From: Chara braunii
Taxonomy: Eukaryota > Streptophyta > Charophyceae > Charales > Characeae
Direction: 5' to 3'
Assembly (NCBI GenBank): GCA_003427395.1
Contig: BFEA01000129.1
Coordinates: forward strand, 1,819,382-1,841,901
DNA: 22,520 nucleotides
A model generated the notes under the pieces. It was not told where the DNA came from. It did not search any database and saw only the letters and a program-made list of their open reading frames with translations. Positions 8,271 through 15,566 of the stretch are shown here, in pieces. The stretch's first letter is position 1; each line of letters begins with the position of its first letter. A program made the translations under genes and the position numbers.

Positions 8271-9330
8271 GAGGGGATACTTGGGGGTGCTGGTTTCATT
8301 TGGAGGCTGTCGCAGTGCACAAGCCAGTATTATTGAGAATAGAATCAGGGATGAATGTACTAGAACTCCAAGCACTCGACTCCTTGCTGTTTGGGCGCGT
8401 ACTTATTGCCAACTGTGCAATTCTATCAACGAGCTGGTATATCCCATCTATCAGAGCCCTTAGCCAAGACTCAGCTAGGATGATCAGACAACTGCTAAGT
8501 TAAACCCGCTACCTCTGGAAAGGGGACTCCAATGTCCCCACCTCTATCAGTAAAGTGGCCTGGTGAAAAATCATTGAGAAGAAACCCCAGGGAGGGTTGG
8601 GAATTTTAGACGGTCACCCTGAATTCCAGAATGAGGCTCTATTAGCAAAATGGCCGGTGCGACTCCTTACTTCCGATTCCCAACAGCCATGGATGTGCTG
8701 TTAGCGCAGCGCCACAGGCTATCTTGTGCAAAGATTGCCAGTGGGGGCTATCTGACCCCGCAGCTGTTTGGCAAGCAATGCTCCTACACCCTTTTGTATC
8801 CTCCGTCAAATCTCCCAGCTGGTCACCCATCCTTAAAGCCTGGAGTAGAATCCTACCGTACAATAATATCCTACCCCTCCTACAAACGGGAAATCCTAAA
8901 TACATGCCTATATGATAACCCTGCTATAACAGATGGATCAGGCCGCTCCTTCTCCGTTGCAAACAGACCTGGCAATTTTGCCCGGAAATGGATGCAAAGA
9001 GGGGTGTGGCAGATTCAACACCTGGTGGATGAAGACAGTCACTGTGGCCAATGGAAATCCAGTGAAGAACTCAAGGGAAAGCTTGCTGGCCTGCAGAGAA
9101 TAGAGGGCCACAGAGAAAGCCTGATATGGGCAATTATACCCCAAGAATGGGTAAACATGCTGAGGACACACAGAATCGAATGGCCAGTGGGGACATGGTG
9201 GTGTGACCCAGGCAACAAGGACCGATTTTTCAGAATTGAGCTACAGGATGACCAGCGAACCAAGGCAGCATCAGTGTGGACTCCGGGCAAGAGGTCTCTG
9301 ATCAGACAACAAGAGAGAGTTCCCCCACCT
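8271..9330 (+). pseudogene. LINE ORF2 fragment: RT thumb/post-RT region
   Basis: In order: YLGVLVSFGG (from about 8278, matching 'YLGvpL'), GRVLIANCAILSTSWYI (8397-8447, the 'GR..LiN.vL.s...Y' motif), GGLGILDGHPEFQNEALL followed by AKW (8594-8656), SPSWSPILKAWSRILPYNN (about 8805-8870), then DNPAITDGSGRSFS and FARKWMQRGVWQIQHLVDED. These are the standard blocks after the LINE RT palm. At least four frame changes are needed to read them. The 391-codon open frame 8650-9825 is therefore an accident crossing several LINE frames rather than a separate gene. Confidence 0.85.
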
Positions 9331-9520
9331 GGAGATCACCTATGGGATGAGGTGAAGACATCAGAAGATGACCACAAGGGGAATAAGCGCTTCTCACTTA
9401 TATTGGGAGGTACTCCCAATATAAAAAACCAGAGACTCTTTCCGCTGGCAGTACTTCCAGTGCTTGCAGGTACTTCCAGTGCTTGCGTGACAACAAGAGA
9501 GAGTTCCCCCACCTGCAGAT
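9304..9520. repeat. Partial internal duplication within the LINE
   Basis: The string starting 'gacaacaagagagagttccc' at 9304 recurs at 9484, continuing with 'cccacctg[g/c]agat'. Between them is a smaller tandem duplication of 'ggtacttccagtgcttgc' around 9450-9487. The two levels of duplication explain the odd length of this part of the LINE. Confidence 0.8.
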
Positions 9521-9774
9521 GGCGTATTGGGAGTCCCTGCAAGCACTGGAAAATAGAGGCACAAAGAGTAGGGTCAGCGGAATCGGCGGTCTCCACCAGA
9601 GTGCTGATCTCCGACTACTCTTTGTGCCACCAAATTCGGTTATGCATTACGCTCCAGGGCGTCCACATTGCAGGTGAGTACTTGGAACAGCTGGAGGAGG
9701 AAACACCTGGTTTCGGAATTGCCCCCCTTCAACAATGCTTGGGTAATTTAAAGTCTGTTCCTCTCACTGATCTT

Positions 9775-9960
9775 TTTTTTTCTTTTTTAAAGGGCCCAGT
9801 GCCCAAGGCTTGTATTGATATTTGAGAACAATGAGGTCAGGGTCCTCACAGTCTACCCGGAGTAACCAACATATGATGATGAGGATAATGATGATGATGC
9901 AAAACTGATGATTTTCTGCTAATCAGAATCATGATCTGAGCAGTCGCACTCTAGCCAATA
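9775..9960 (-). mobile_element. A-tailed retroposon (SINE-like), copy 1, inserted in the LINE
   Basis: The element lies on the minus strand, its A-rich tail shown as the T tract from 9775. It is flanked by the 11-bp direct repeat 'tcactgatctt' at 9764-9774 and 9961-9971, the signature of target-primed insertion. Read on the minus strand it starts with non-repetitive sequence, has an (ATC)n-rich part, then the core 'ggttactccgggtagactg', then a tail. The same core occurs in the 12166-12375 insertion. Removing it rejoins the LINE, so it is younger than the LINE. I see no clear pol III A/B boxes, so it may instead be the tail of a longer LINE family. Confidence 0.75.
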
Positions 9961-10002
9961 TCACTGATCTTAAGTATCACGGAAGTTAAAGTCGCAGGAC
10001 TG

Positions 10003-10540
10003 CAGGGGCTACGCTTACATTCAAGTGTGCTGACAGCGGAATGGTGTGTGCAGAAAGGGATGGCTATCTCCCCTGTGTGTGATGTCTGTCCTGAGTCCTC
10101 ATGAAGCATTAGAGGACTCCAATCACTTATGGTGGGACTGTGTGGTCGCAAGACTCTGAGGCTTCTGGGACTGGCTAGACTCCTTATGGTGTTTTGCCTA
10201 TGGCCCAAAAAAGGTATGGACAAAATAATTCATCATGCTAGGGGGCGGCGAGGCAGACGGTCAAGCAAAAATAGCAAATAAATTCAGAGTCTTGGGCTTC
10301 TGGACTCTGCGGCTGGCACGGAGGGACAGACGGTTCAAAGGCAACCTTTGGTCTCTCTGTGCTATTCGCAGCAAATTTAGACTCTCAGTTCGTAATCTTA
10401 TCTGTTCTGAATGGAGAAAACTTTGGAGAACACTTTGTCAAACCAACATTCTTTACAAAACAGCTAAGAGTAAATTGATTGCTAGATGGAATGTTCCCTT
10501 TACATGGGTCCTCTTTTCCCAACAGGATCGTCTGGTTTAA
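10003..10540 (+). pseudogene. LINE ORF2 C-terminus with zinc-binding domain (zf-RVT type)
   Basis: One frame reads SVLTAEWCVQKGMAISPVC then DVCPESS (cysteines at 10078-10080 and 10087-10089). After a stop and frameshift the next frame reads SNHLWWDC (His at 10124-10126, Cys at 10139-10141). This reproduces the C-x2-C...H-x4-C pattern at the end of plant LINE ORF2. Downstream, a third frame gives ANKFRVLGFWTLRLARRD and FRLSVRNLICSEWRKLW up to a stop near 10540. The domain normally helps bind element RNA. Here it is frameshifted and inactive. Confidence 0.85.
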
Positions 10541-10573
10541 TCAAAGCATCTTTGGGACAAAAGGTCATACGAA

Positions 10574-10717
10574 CTACTTCCATCAAAAGGATGAGCAAAA
10601 TCGAATGAATGTACCGCTAGAACATGGAAATGTACACTGATACACTTGATTGTTTTTTTTTTATATTATTATTATTATTATTGTTATTATTATTATTATT
10701 ATTATTATTTTTTTTTT

Positions 10718-10784
<67 letters not shown>

Positions 10785-10929
10785 GTCAGGCTCCACCCCC
10801 GCGGCGGACCTCATGCTACTTCCATCGATAGGATGAGCAAAATCGAATGAATCTACCGCTAGAACATGGAAATATACACTGCCACACTTGTTTGTGTGCG
10901 TCTGTGCATGTGTGTGTGTGTGCGAGATT

Positions 10930-10960
<31 letters not shown>

Positions 10961-11050
10961 TCAAGTGTGGCGGTGTATACGTCCATGTTCTAGCGGGAGA
11001 TTCATTCGATTTTGATCATCCTATCGATGGAAGTAGCATGAGGTAAGCCA

Positions 11051-11119
<69 letters not shown>

Positions 11120-11388
11120 AGTGTGGCAGTGTATATTTCCATGTTCTAGCGGTAGATTCATTAGATTTTGCTCATCCTATCGATGGAAGTAGCATGAGGT
11201 CAGCCGGGAGGCTGGAGACTTATGTGTTCTCTCTCTCTCTCTCTCATACACACACACACAAAACAAACAAACAAACAAACAAGTTGGGCAGTGTATATTT
11301 CCATGTTCTAGCGGTAGATTCATTCAATTTTACTCTCTATCGACGGAAGTAGCATGAGGTCAGCCACGAGGTTCGGGACTTACCTGTT
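10574..11388. repeat. Five-copy array of a ~80-bp unit with microsatellite tails, tail-to-tail
   Basis: The unit runs from 'ctacttccatcgatagg' through 'taccgctagaacatggaa' to 'cactgccacacttg'. It is found at 10574-10652 (+), 10808-10893 (+), 10962-11049 (-), 11118-11230 (-) and 11281-11388 (-). In its own orientation each copy is followed by T/TTTG-rich sequence, then (TG)n, then (AG)n. Copy 1 additionally has an (ATT)n tract. The plus and minus groups meet tail-to-tail around 10894-10961. Copies 4 and 5 share further sequence upstream of the unit ('ggctgacctcatg'). The first copy abuts the LINE, so the unit may be a LINE 3' end. A long hairpin between copies 2 and 3 is possible. Confidence 0.9.
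10663..10780. repeat. (ATT)n, (GT)n and (GA)n microsatellite chain
   Basis: A run of ATT trinucleotides (about 10663-10710) passes through a T tract into GT repeats (about 10719-10732) and a long GA run to about 10780. It forms the tail of array copy 1. Similar but shorter chains follow the other copies at 10894-10961, 11050-11117 and 11229-11280. Confidence 0.95.
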
Positions 11389-11404
11389 CAAGAGATCGTT
11401 GGTA

Positions 11405-11510
11405 CCGGTAGGGGCATATCAGAAATTTTCCAACGGCTATCCGGTAGGGGCATGCTGCAAATTTAGTGTGGGTACCGTAGGGGCACTACGAAAACATGTG
11501 AGGCCCAAAG
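11405..11510. repeat. Short minisatellite, ~35-bp period
   Basis: The word 'ccg[g]taggggca' occurs at 11405, 11441 and 11475, giving periods of 36 and about 34 bp. Diverged relatives may continue to about 11600 ('ccggaggggcgcaacac'). The units keep one plus-strand frame open (VPVGAYQ, YPVGACC, GTVGAL). There is no other sign of coding. Confidence 0.6.
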
Positions 11511-11930
11511 TTCCCAAGCGACACCAGGGTTTTATGGAAAATTTCACTTCTTGTCAGTTGGGCACGACAGGGTAAATCAGCTGCCGGAGGGGCGCAACAC
11601 AAAATAACGCAAAATACAGGGGTGCGAGACAAATTTTCCGTACAGTCTTTTAGACCACCGTCACAACGCAAATAATTCTGAACCTATGCGATCTGGGACC
11701 GTAGATCTTGGGACGTAGCCCCTCCCTTCACTTGCTTGACTGGCAACCCTTATCCTTTTGTGAATCAGGCTCCTTTTTTTTGGGGGGGGGGCGGGAAGTC
11801 ATTTTTATTTTACATATATCAATAATATTATGTTATTAGCATCAAAGATATCCGATAATGTCCTAGGACAAAAAGTCTAACGTCTGTTTACTTTTTTTCT
11901 CTGGTCATTATCTCGCTCTTTATGCCAATT
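11511..11930. other. Intergenic stretch, no supported gene
   Basis: No open frame with protein-like character is present. It contains a T run followed by a G run near 11773-11791 and an A/T-rich part around 11800-11880. Nothing else is recognised. Confidence 0.6.
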
Positions 11931-11983
11931 TGGCAGCGCAGCCAGGGCCCGCATCGTCGACATCTTCTTTATTCCACACTTGG

Positions 11984-12640
11984 GCCTTTCCTGGGCGTAC
12001 TATCTGACCCCTTAGTTCTGGCAGAGTTAACAACATCCTTAGATCTCTTACTTCACTTGTTAGTAGTTATTACCCACTCAGAACTTTCCTGGACGTATCT
12101 GAAGTTCTTCCTGGATAAGTTCAATCGACTTTCGTGGGTGTGTCTGACCCCTTAGTTCCGGCAGATTTTTTTTTTTTTTTTTTTTTTTGAATTTTTTTTT
12201 TATTCAAATGAAGATTGAGGCCGGGGTCCTCAGTCTACCCGGAGTAACCGAACCGAACATGCTGAGAACCGGGCTCAGCGTCCCTCATGATGATGATGGT
12301 AATGCTAGTAATGATGGACTTGTGGTGATTCTTAGAAAAGTGTAAGATAGTAATTCCGATGATGATGATAATGATAGTTCCGGCAGAGTTAACAACTTAA
12401 CAATAACAATTTAACAACATCCTGAGATCTTTTTTTGCTAGGGTAGTTTATATACTCTTTTTATTTTTGGGTGGTTGGTTGCCCATCGTGAATATGGCTA
12501 TTCGTTATTGGATTCCCGGCTCGATTTGGTTTTCTTACTTCACTTATTGCCCACTCAGAACCTTCCTGGACGTGTCTGCAGTTCTTTCCGGCTAAGTTCA
12601 ATTATGAACATAGTCTTCACACGAGGAGTTTTCTTAATGC
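11984..12640. repeat. Degenerate local duplications split by a retroposon
   Basis: Several words recur. 'ctgaccccttagtt[c/t]' followed by 'ggcaga' occurs at about 12005 and 12145. 'gttaacaacatcct' followed by 'gagatct' occurs at about 12025 and 12410. 'cttacttcactt' occurs at about 12048 and 12535, in each case followed shortly by 'cccactcagaac' and 'ttcctggacgt'. They appear to be imperfect tandem copies of a block, rearranged before the retroposon at 12166-12375 inserted. No coding content is visible. Confidence 0.7.
12166..12375 (-). mobile_element. A-tailed retroposon (SINE-like), copy 2, with perfect target duplication
   Basis: The insertion is flanked by an identical 12-bp direct repeat, 'agttccggcaga', at 12154-12165 and 12376-12387. 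On the minus strand it begins with an (ATC)n-rich region and includes a second ATC tract. It then has the core 'ggttactccgggtagactg' followed by 'aggaccccggcctca', an AATAAA-like word, and a long A-rich tail (T runs at 12166-12210 on the plus strand). The same core and orientation of tail are seen at 9775-9960, which defines a family. No ORF and no obvious pol III promoter are visible. It is either a SINE or a short 5'-truncated LINE end. Confidence 0.85.
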
Positions 12641-12731
12641 GTCGTCATGCGATGTCACAGCGGTTTTCTTCAACAACCTTCGTGACAATGTCACAACCGT
12701 CCCACTTTTGTATATACAACCTGATCAACTG
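12388..12731. other. Intergenic stretch between insertions
   Basis: Apart from the partial block copies described for 11984-12640 there is only an inverted pair of 'gacaatgtcacaac'-like words near 12660-12700. No gene is supported. The 150-codon plus-strand frame 12475-12927 runs through the foldback element and has no recognisable domain. Confidence 0.5.
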
Positions 12732-12839
12732 CCGTCTTCACCCGAATAGAACGCCCGGTCATTATAACTGCTGTATTTGGTGCAACTTTCAGTCCAGATA
12801 CGGCAACAATTACCGGGCTTTCTATTCGGGTGAAGACGG
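12732..12839. mobile_element. Foldback (MITE-like) element with ~43-bp inverted arms
   Basis: The left arm 12732-12776 and right arm 12798-12839 are inverted copies. The outer 20 bases ('ccgtcttcacccgaatagaa') are identical. The inner part 'gcccggt[c/a]att' is nearly so, and the innermost ten or so bases differ by a 3-base indel. The loop is 21 bases. A transcript or single strand would form a long hairpin. A diverged relative of the inner part lies at 13174-13234. No reliable target-site duplication is visible and no transposase is encoded. Confidence 0.75.
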
Positions 12840-13019
12840 TACTAGGTTTCAACAACAGGAGGCAGCAACCCAAGCTCTGTATCTACCTGGACTTGATCTC
12901 ATGACCTGTAACCTGTTTCACTTTTGAAAGTGCCAATACAGTCATGACAACCATCTTGGTGGGCGCAAAAAAGAAATCGTCGCTGTGCTTGCAGAAAAAT
13001 TGGAGTCCTCTTTCTTTTT

Positions 13020-13055
13020 TTTTTTTCTTTTTTTTCTTTTTGGGGTTAGCTCTCA
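13020..13055. repeat. Pyrimidine/T-rich run
   Basis: A T-rich run with interspersed C separates the two foldback relatives. It might be the tail of an insertion on the minus strand, but no flanking duplication was found. Confidence 0.5.
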
Positions 13056-13173
13056 CCTCGTCTTCACCCCCTGAACCCAATGCACACTTATTATGAATAC
13101 ATAGAAATGATCATTCCAGCCACGGATACAATCGCGCTGACGGTGCGCTATGTTCAGGACCTGGTCCAAAAGA

Positions 13174-13234
13174 CGGGTCATTCTAGCTGTATCTAGACTG
13201 AAAGATGGCTCAAATACAGCTATAATGACCGGGG
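13174..13234. mobile_element. Diverged relative of the foldback core
   Basis: The plus strand from 'cgggtcatt' through 'tgtatctagactgaaag' to 'tataatgaccgggg' aligns with the minus strand of 12759-12815 ('tgtatctggactgaaag' being the corresponding word there). Its ends form a short inverted repeat (cgggtcatt / aatgaccgg). The outer arm seen at 12732 is absent. It could be an internal-core family member or an old degraded copy. Confidence 0.6.
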
Positions 13235-13269
13235 AGCCACAAGCAGTCTTGCTTCTGGCTAGCTGCACC

Positions 13270-14160
13270 TGCGGGGAACTGGGCCCGGGGTCCCAGAAAA
13301 TGGATCCAATGTCCCAACTCTGCTCACTACCACTATTTTACACAAACTTCAGAGTCTTCAGACACCACTGTCACACAACTCACAGCTGCACAGAAGTGTA
13401 GAGGAGGTACTACGCATTTACTTTTTTTTTTTTTTTTTTTTTCTGTACAACACATTTACAGACTCCAAAGAGTCCAAATCGTTTATATTTATACACAATA
13501 CCCACGATTGAACAGGTCCTTAGGAACTCCCTATTACCATCGAATATTAGGAAATCGTTAGCATTTTCCAGATGCTTCAGGAGAAGACCTAAGGTCCTGA
13601 ACGCAGCGCGAAAACCCAACCAAACCCACAAGACCCCTTCTCTAAGGATCTACTCCTAACGAACAAATTTACACGCTTAAGAGTCAGCAAACCCTTCGCC
13701 CTTTTCTATAGTCTACTAACAAATTCACACCCTCAGTCAGCGCTAACTGCAGAGAATAGGAAGAGTGCCCTTCACTCTCTAAGGGCCTAAGGCTACGATA
13801 CCGTACACTTCCTGGCTACCTGGCAGCTGCTGCTGCGTACCGTAGAATTTCCTACTTAGGAAAGGTTTCGATCCCTGCATTCCTGCTGCTGCATACCCAC
13901 TGTTGCTCCCGCCGAACATAAGACTGCGTTCTCAAAGTGGGGCCTAGTCGGCCCTAAAGCCCTAAATACCCTTACCCACACTGGCCCTTAAAAAAGGGCC
14001 TAAAACTCATCAATGTGGGCCTTATATACCCTTCCCAAAGCTATCAACCTGACCGACCTCCCCTCGCACCTCTACTGATTTGAAACCGTAAGAGATCACA
14101 CCGAGTTTGTGGTGTCGTACTCACTCAGAGTCTTGTGTCGCACTCACTCAGAATCTTGCC
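13270..14160. other. Intergenic stretch, no supported gene
   Basis: It contains a T run (13422-13442), two CCCTAAA words in near tandem (13952-13958 and 13960-13966, like a tiny interstitial piece of plant-type telomere repeat), and a strong hairpin at 13983-14000 (ggccctt, four A, aagggcc). Words such as 'gctgctgc' and 'taccgtaga' recur. No protein-like frame was found. Confidence 0.55.
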
Positions 14161-14167
14161 TTTCACG

Positions 14168-14600
14168 CATGTTTCAGGTCGAATTTTTGGCCACATTCAG
14201 CTAAAAAAAAAGTCTCACAATACTACCTGCGCCCTCATTCTCGCAGACTACATCCATTCCTTGTCTACACTGACAAACTTTCTCTATGAGGATGGCCACG
14301 TATATCTCTGCACCACTGTCAGTCTCTGCACCACTGTCAGTCCTAAGATTGTTGCGTCCAGCTCGCTTATGATATTCTTACGCAGGCAGATAGTAGCTAC
14401 GTCTCACAATTACCTACCATATGCATGTTTCAGGTCGAGTTTATGGCCACATTCAGCTGAGAAAAAAGGCCCAAAATGCTACGCTACCCTACGCCGCCAT
14501 TCTCCCATGCTCCACCCATACCTCTCTGCGCCGACGAGCTTTCTGTAATATGAGGATGGCCACTTATATCTCCGCATGATTGTCGACTGAAAAATTCCTT
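14168..14600. repeat. Imperfect tandem duplication, period ~255 bp
   Basis: 'gcatgtttcaggtcga' followed by 'tggccacattcagct' occurs at 14168 and at 14423. 'atgaggatggccac' followed by 'tatatctc' occurs near 14286 and 14551. The copies have diverged by substitutions and small indels. A small internal duplication ('ctctgcaccactgtcagt') occurs near 14308-14342. No coding role is apparent. Confidence 0.85.
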
Positions 14601-14688
14601 ATGATATTATTAACCAGCCTGCTAGACCAGCGCTGGTCGCTAAGTCCTGGACCTCCTGGCAGCTGGCCTTGGGCTCCTCAAACCTTGT

Positions 14689-14847
14689 CGTCCATAGTCA
14701 GACCAGAAACACTTGAAAATTTTATGTCCTACCCTTTGCTACCCTCCTCCTTCCCTAACATCGATCATCGTCCATAGTGTGCCCAGAAACTCCTGAGAAT
14801 TTCCTGTCCTAGCCCTTGCTACCGTCCTCCCCTAACATCGGTCGTCA
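14689..14847. repeat. 80-bp tandem duplication
   Basis: Two units begin with 'cgtccatagt' at 14689 and 14769. Both contain 'gaaa', 'ttttatgtcctaccctttgc' or its diverged equivalent, and end in 'cctaacatcg[a/g]tc'. Several substitutions separate them. Confidence 0.85.
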
Positions 14848-14862
14848 AACTCAGGTCAGATC

Positions 14863-14869
14863 TATAAAA
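14863..14869 (+). promoter_or_regulatory. Possible TATA box
   Basis: TATAAAA is followed after about 70 bases by an ATG (14938-14940) that opens only a 42-codon frame into satellite-like sequence. No recognisable product follows, so this may be a chance match. Confidence 0.2.
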
Positions 14870-14944
14870 CTCAGAACTCCCCTCCCGAGCCTCCCGTGCA
14901 TATCCTCTCACTTCTTTTTGCTCCCAGTACTACCAATATGCTGA

Positions 14945-15560
14945 GTATGGCAAATGCGGTCACCGGTCGGGAAGGTAAAAAACCTAGGCGATCCACACCT
15001 GGTCCAGGGAAATCCCGAAAACTCAAACCTTCCGTCCTTCCTCTCTTACTCAAACTTTGTTGCTAATCAAATGCAGTCGGCTGAGTCGGGATGGTCGAAC
15101 TTCATCACCCTGCCGACTGTCCTCGCCTGGTCACCGGTCGGGAAGTGCCGAAAACTTCAAAGTGCAAACCTTCCGTCCTTCCTCTCCTGGTCAAACTTTA
15201 TTGCCAATCAAATGCAGTCGGGAATCTAGGGATGGTTGAACTTACATCACCTGGACCAGGGAAAAGCCGAAAACTGCTTCTCCCGACTGTCCTAGCCTGG
15301 TCAAACTGTATGTCGCGACCGTCCGGATGGTCAAACTTATGTCATGGGCTGTCCTTGCCTGGTCAAACTTAATGCCGCGACCGTCCGGATGGTCAAACTT
15401 TATGTTATGGGGACCAGGGAAGTGCCAAAAACTCCGCACCTTCCGACCGTCCTCCTGGTCGAACTTAATGCCACAACCGTCCGGATCCGTCCGGAGCGTC
15501 AGACTCGGATACGTTCGAAAAACCTCTTGGTCAAACTCTACATCGCAACCTTTGAAATGG
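14945..15560. repeat. Satellite-like array downstream of the LEA-like gene
   Basis: Several words recur irregularly: 'caccggtcgggaag' (14961, 15132; period 171), 'ccttccgtccttcctctc' and 'atcaaatgcagtcgg' in both of those copies, and 'gaccgtccggatggtcaaac' (15317, 15379; period 62). 'ccaggga' followed by 'ccgaaaact'-like words also repeats. The minus strand repeatedly spells IKFD/EFDQ-type words, so it might be decayed coding repeats, but stops are frequent. An AATAAA lies on the minus strand at 15202-15197 and could serve the LEA transcript. Confidence 0.75.
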
Positions 15561-15566
15561 TCAACC

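Larger units (their letters stand above)
8271..10573 (+). mobile_element. Degraded LINE (L1-like), 3' half only
   Basis: The segment carries, in several frames, the sequence that follows the polymerase palm in plant and animal L1-type LINEs and ends in a C-terminal zinc-binding domain. The endonuclease and the catalytic part of the RT are absent, consistent with 5' truncation during target-primed integration. It is interrupted at 9775-9960 by an A-tailed retroposon and contains an internal partial duplication (9304/9484). The last coding residues end near 10540. The 3' flank runs directly into the first unit of the 10574-11388 array, so that unit may be LINE 3' UTR. Nothing here is functional. 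Confidence 0.85.

Noticed and set aside
8650-9825. A 391-codon plus-strand open frame as a novel gene
   Set aside because: Recognisable LINE blocks appear in it only in pieces and also in the other two frames. It crosses a duplication and ends in the inserted retroposon, so it is a chance frame over a LINE relic.
9905-9945. A second hammerhead core starting at CTGATGA near 9905
   Set aside because: No GAAA box follows at the right distance and no stem II can be formed.
10646-10850. Open frames through the microsatellites (runs of Tyr/Ile or Arg/Glu)
   Set aside because: They are translations of (ATT)n, (GT)n and (GA)n repeats.
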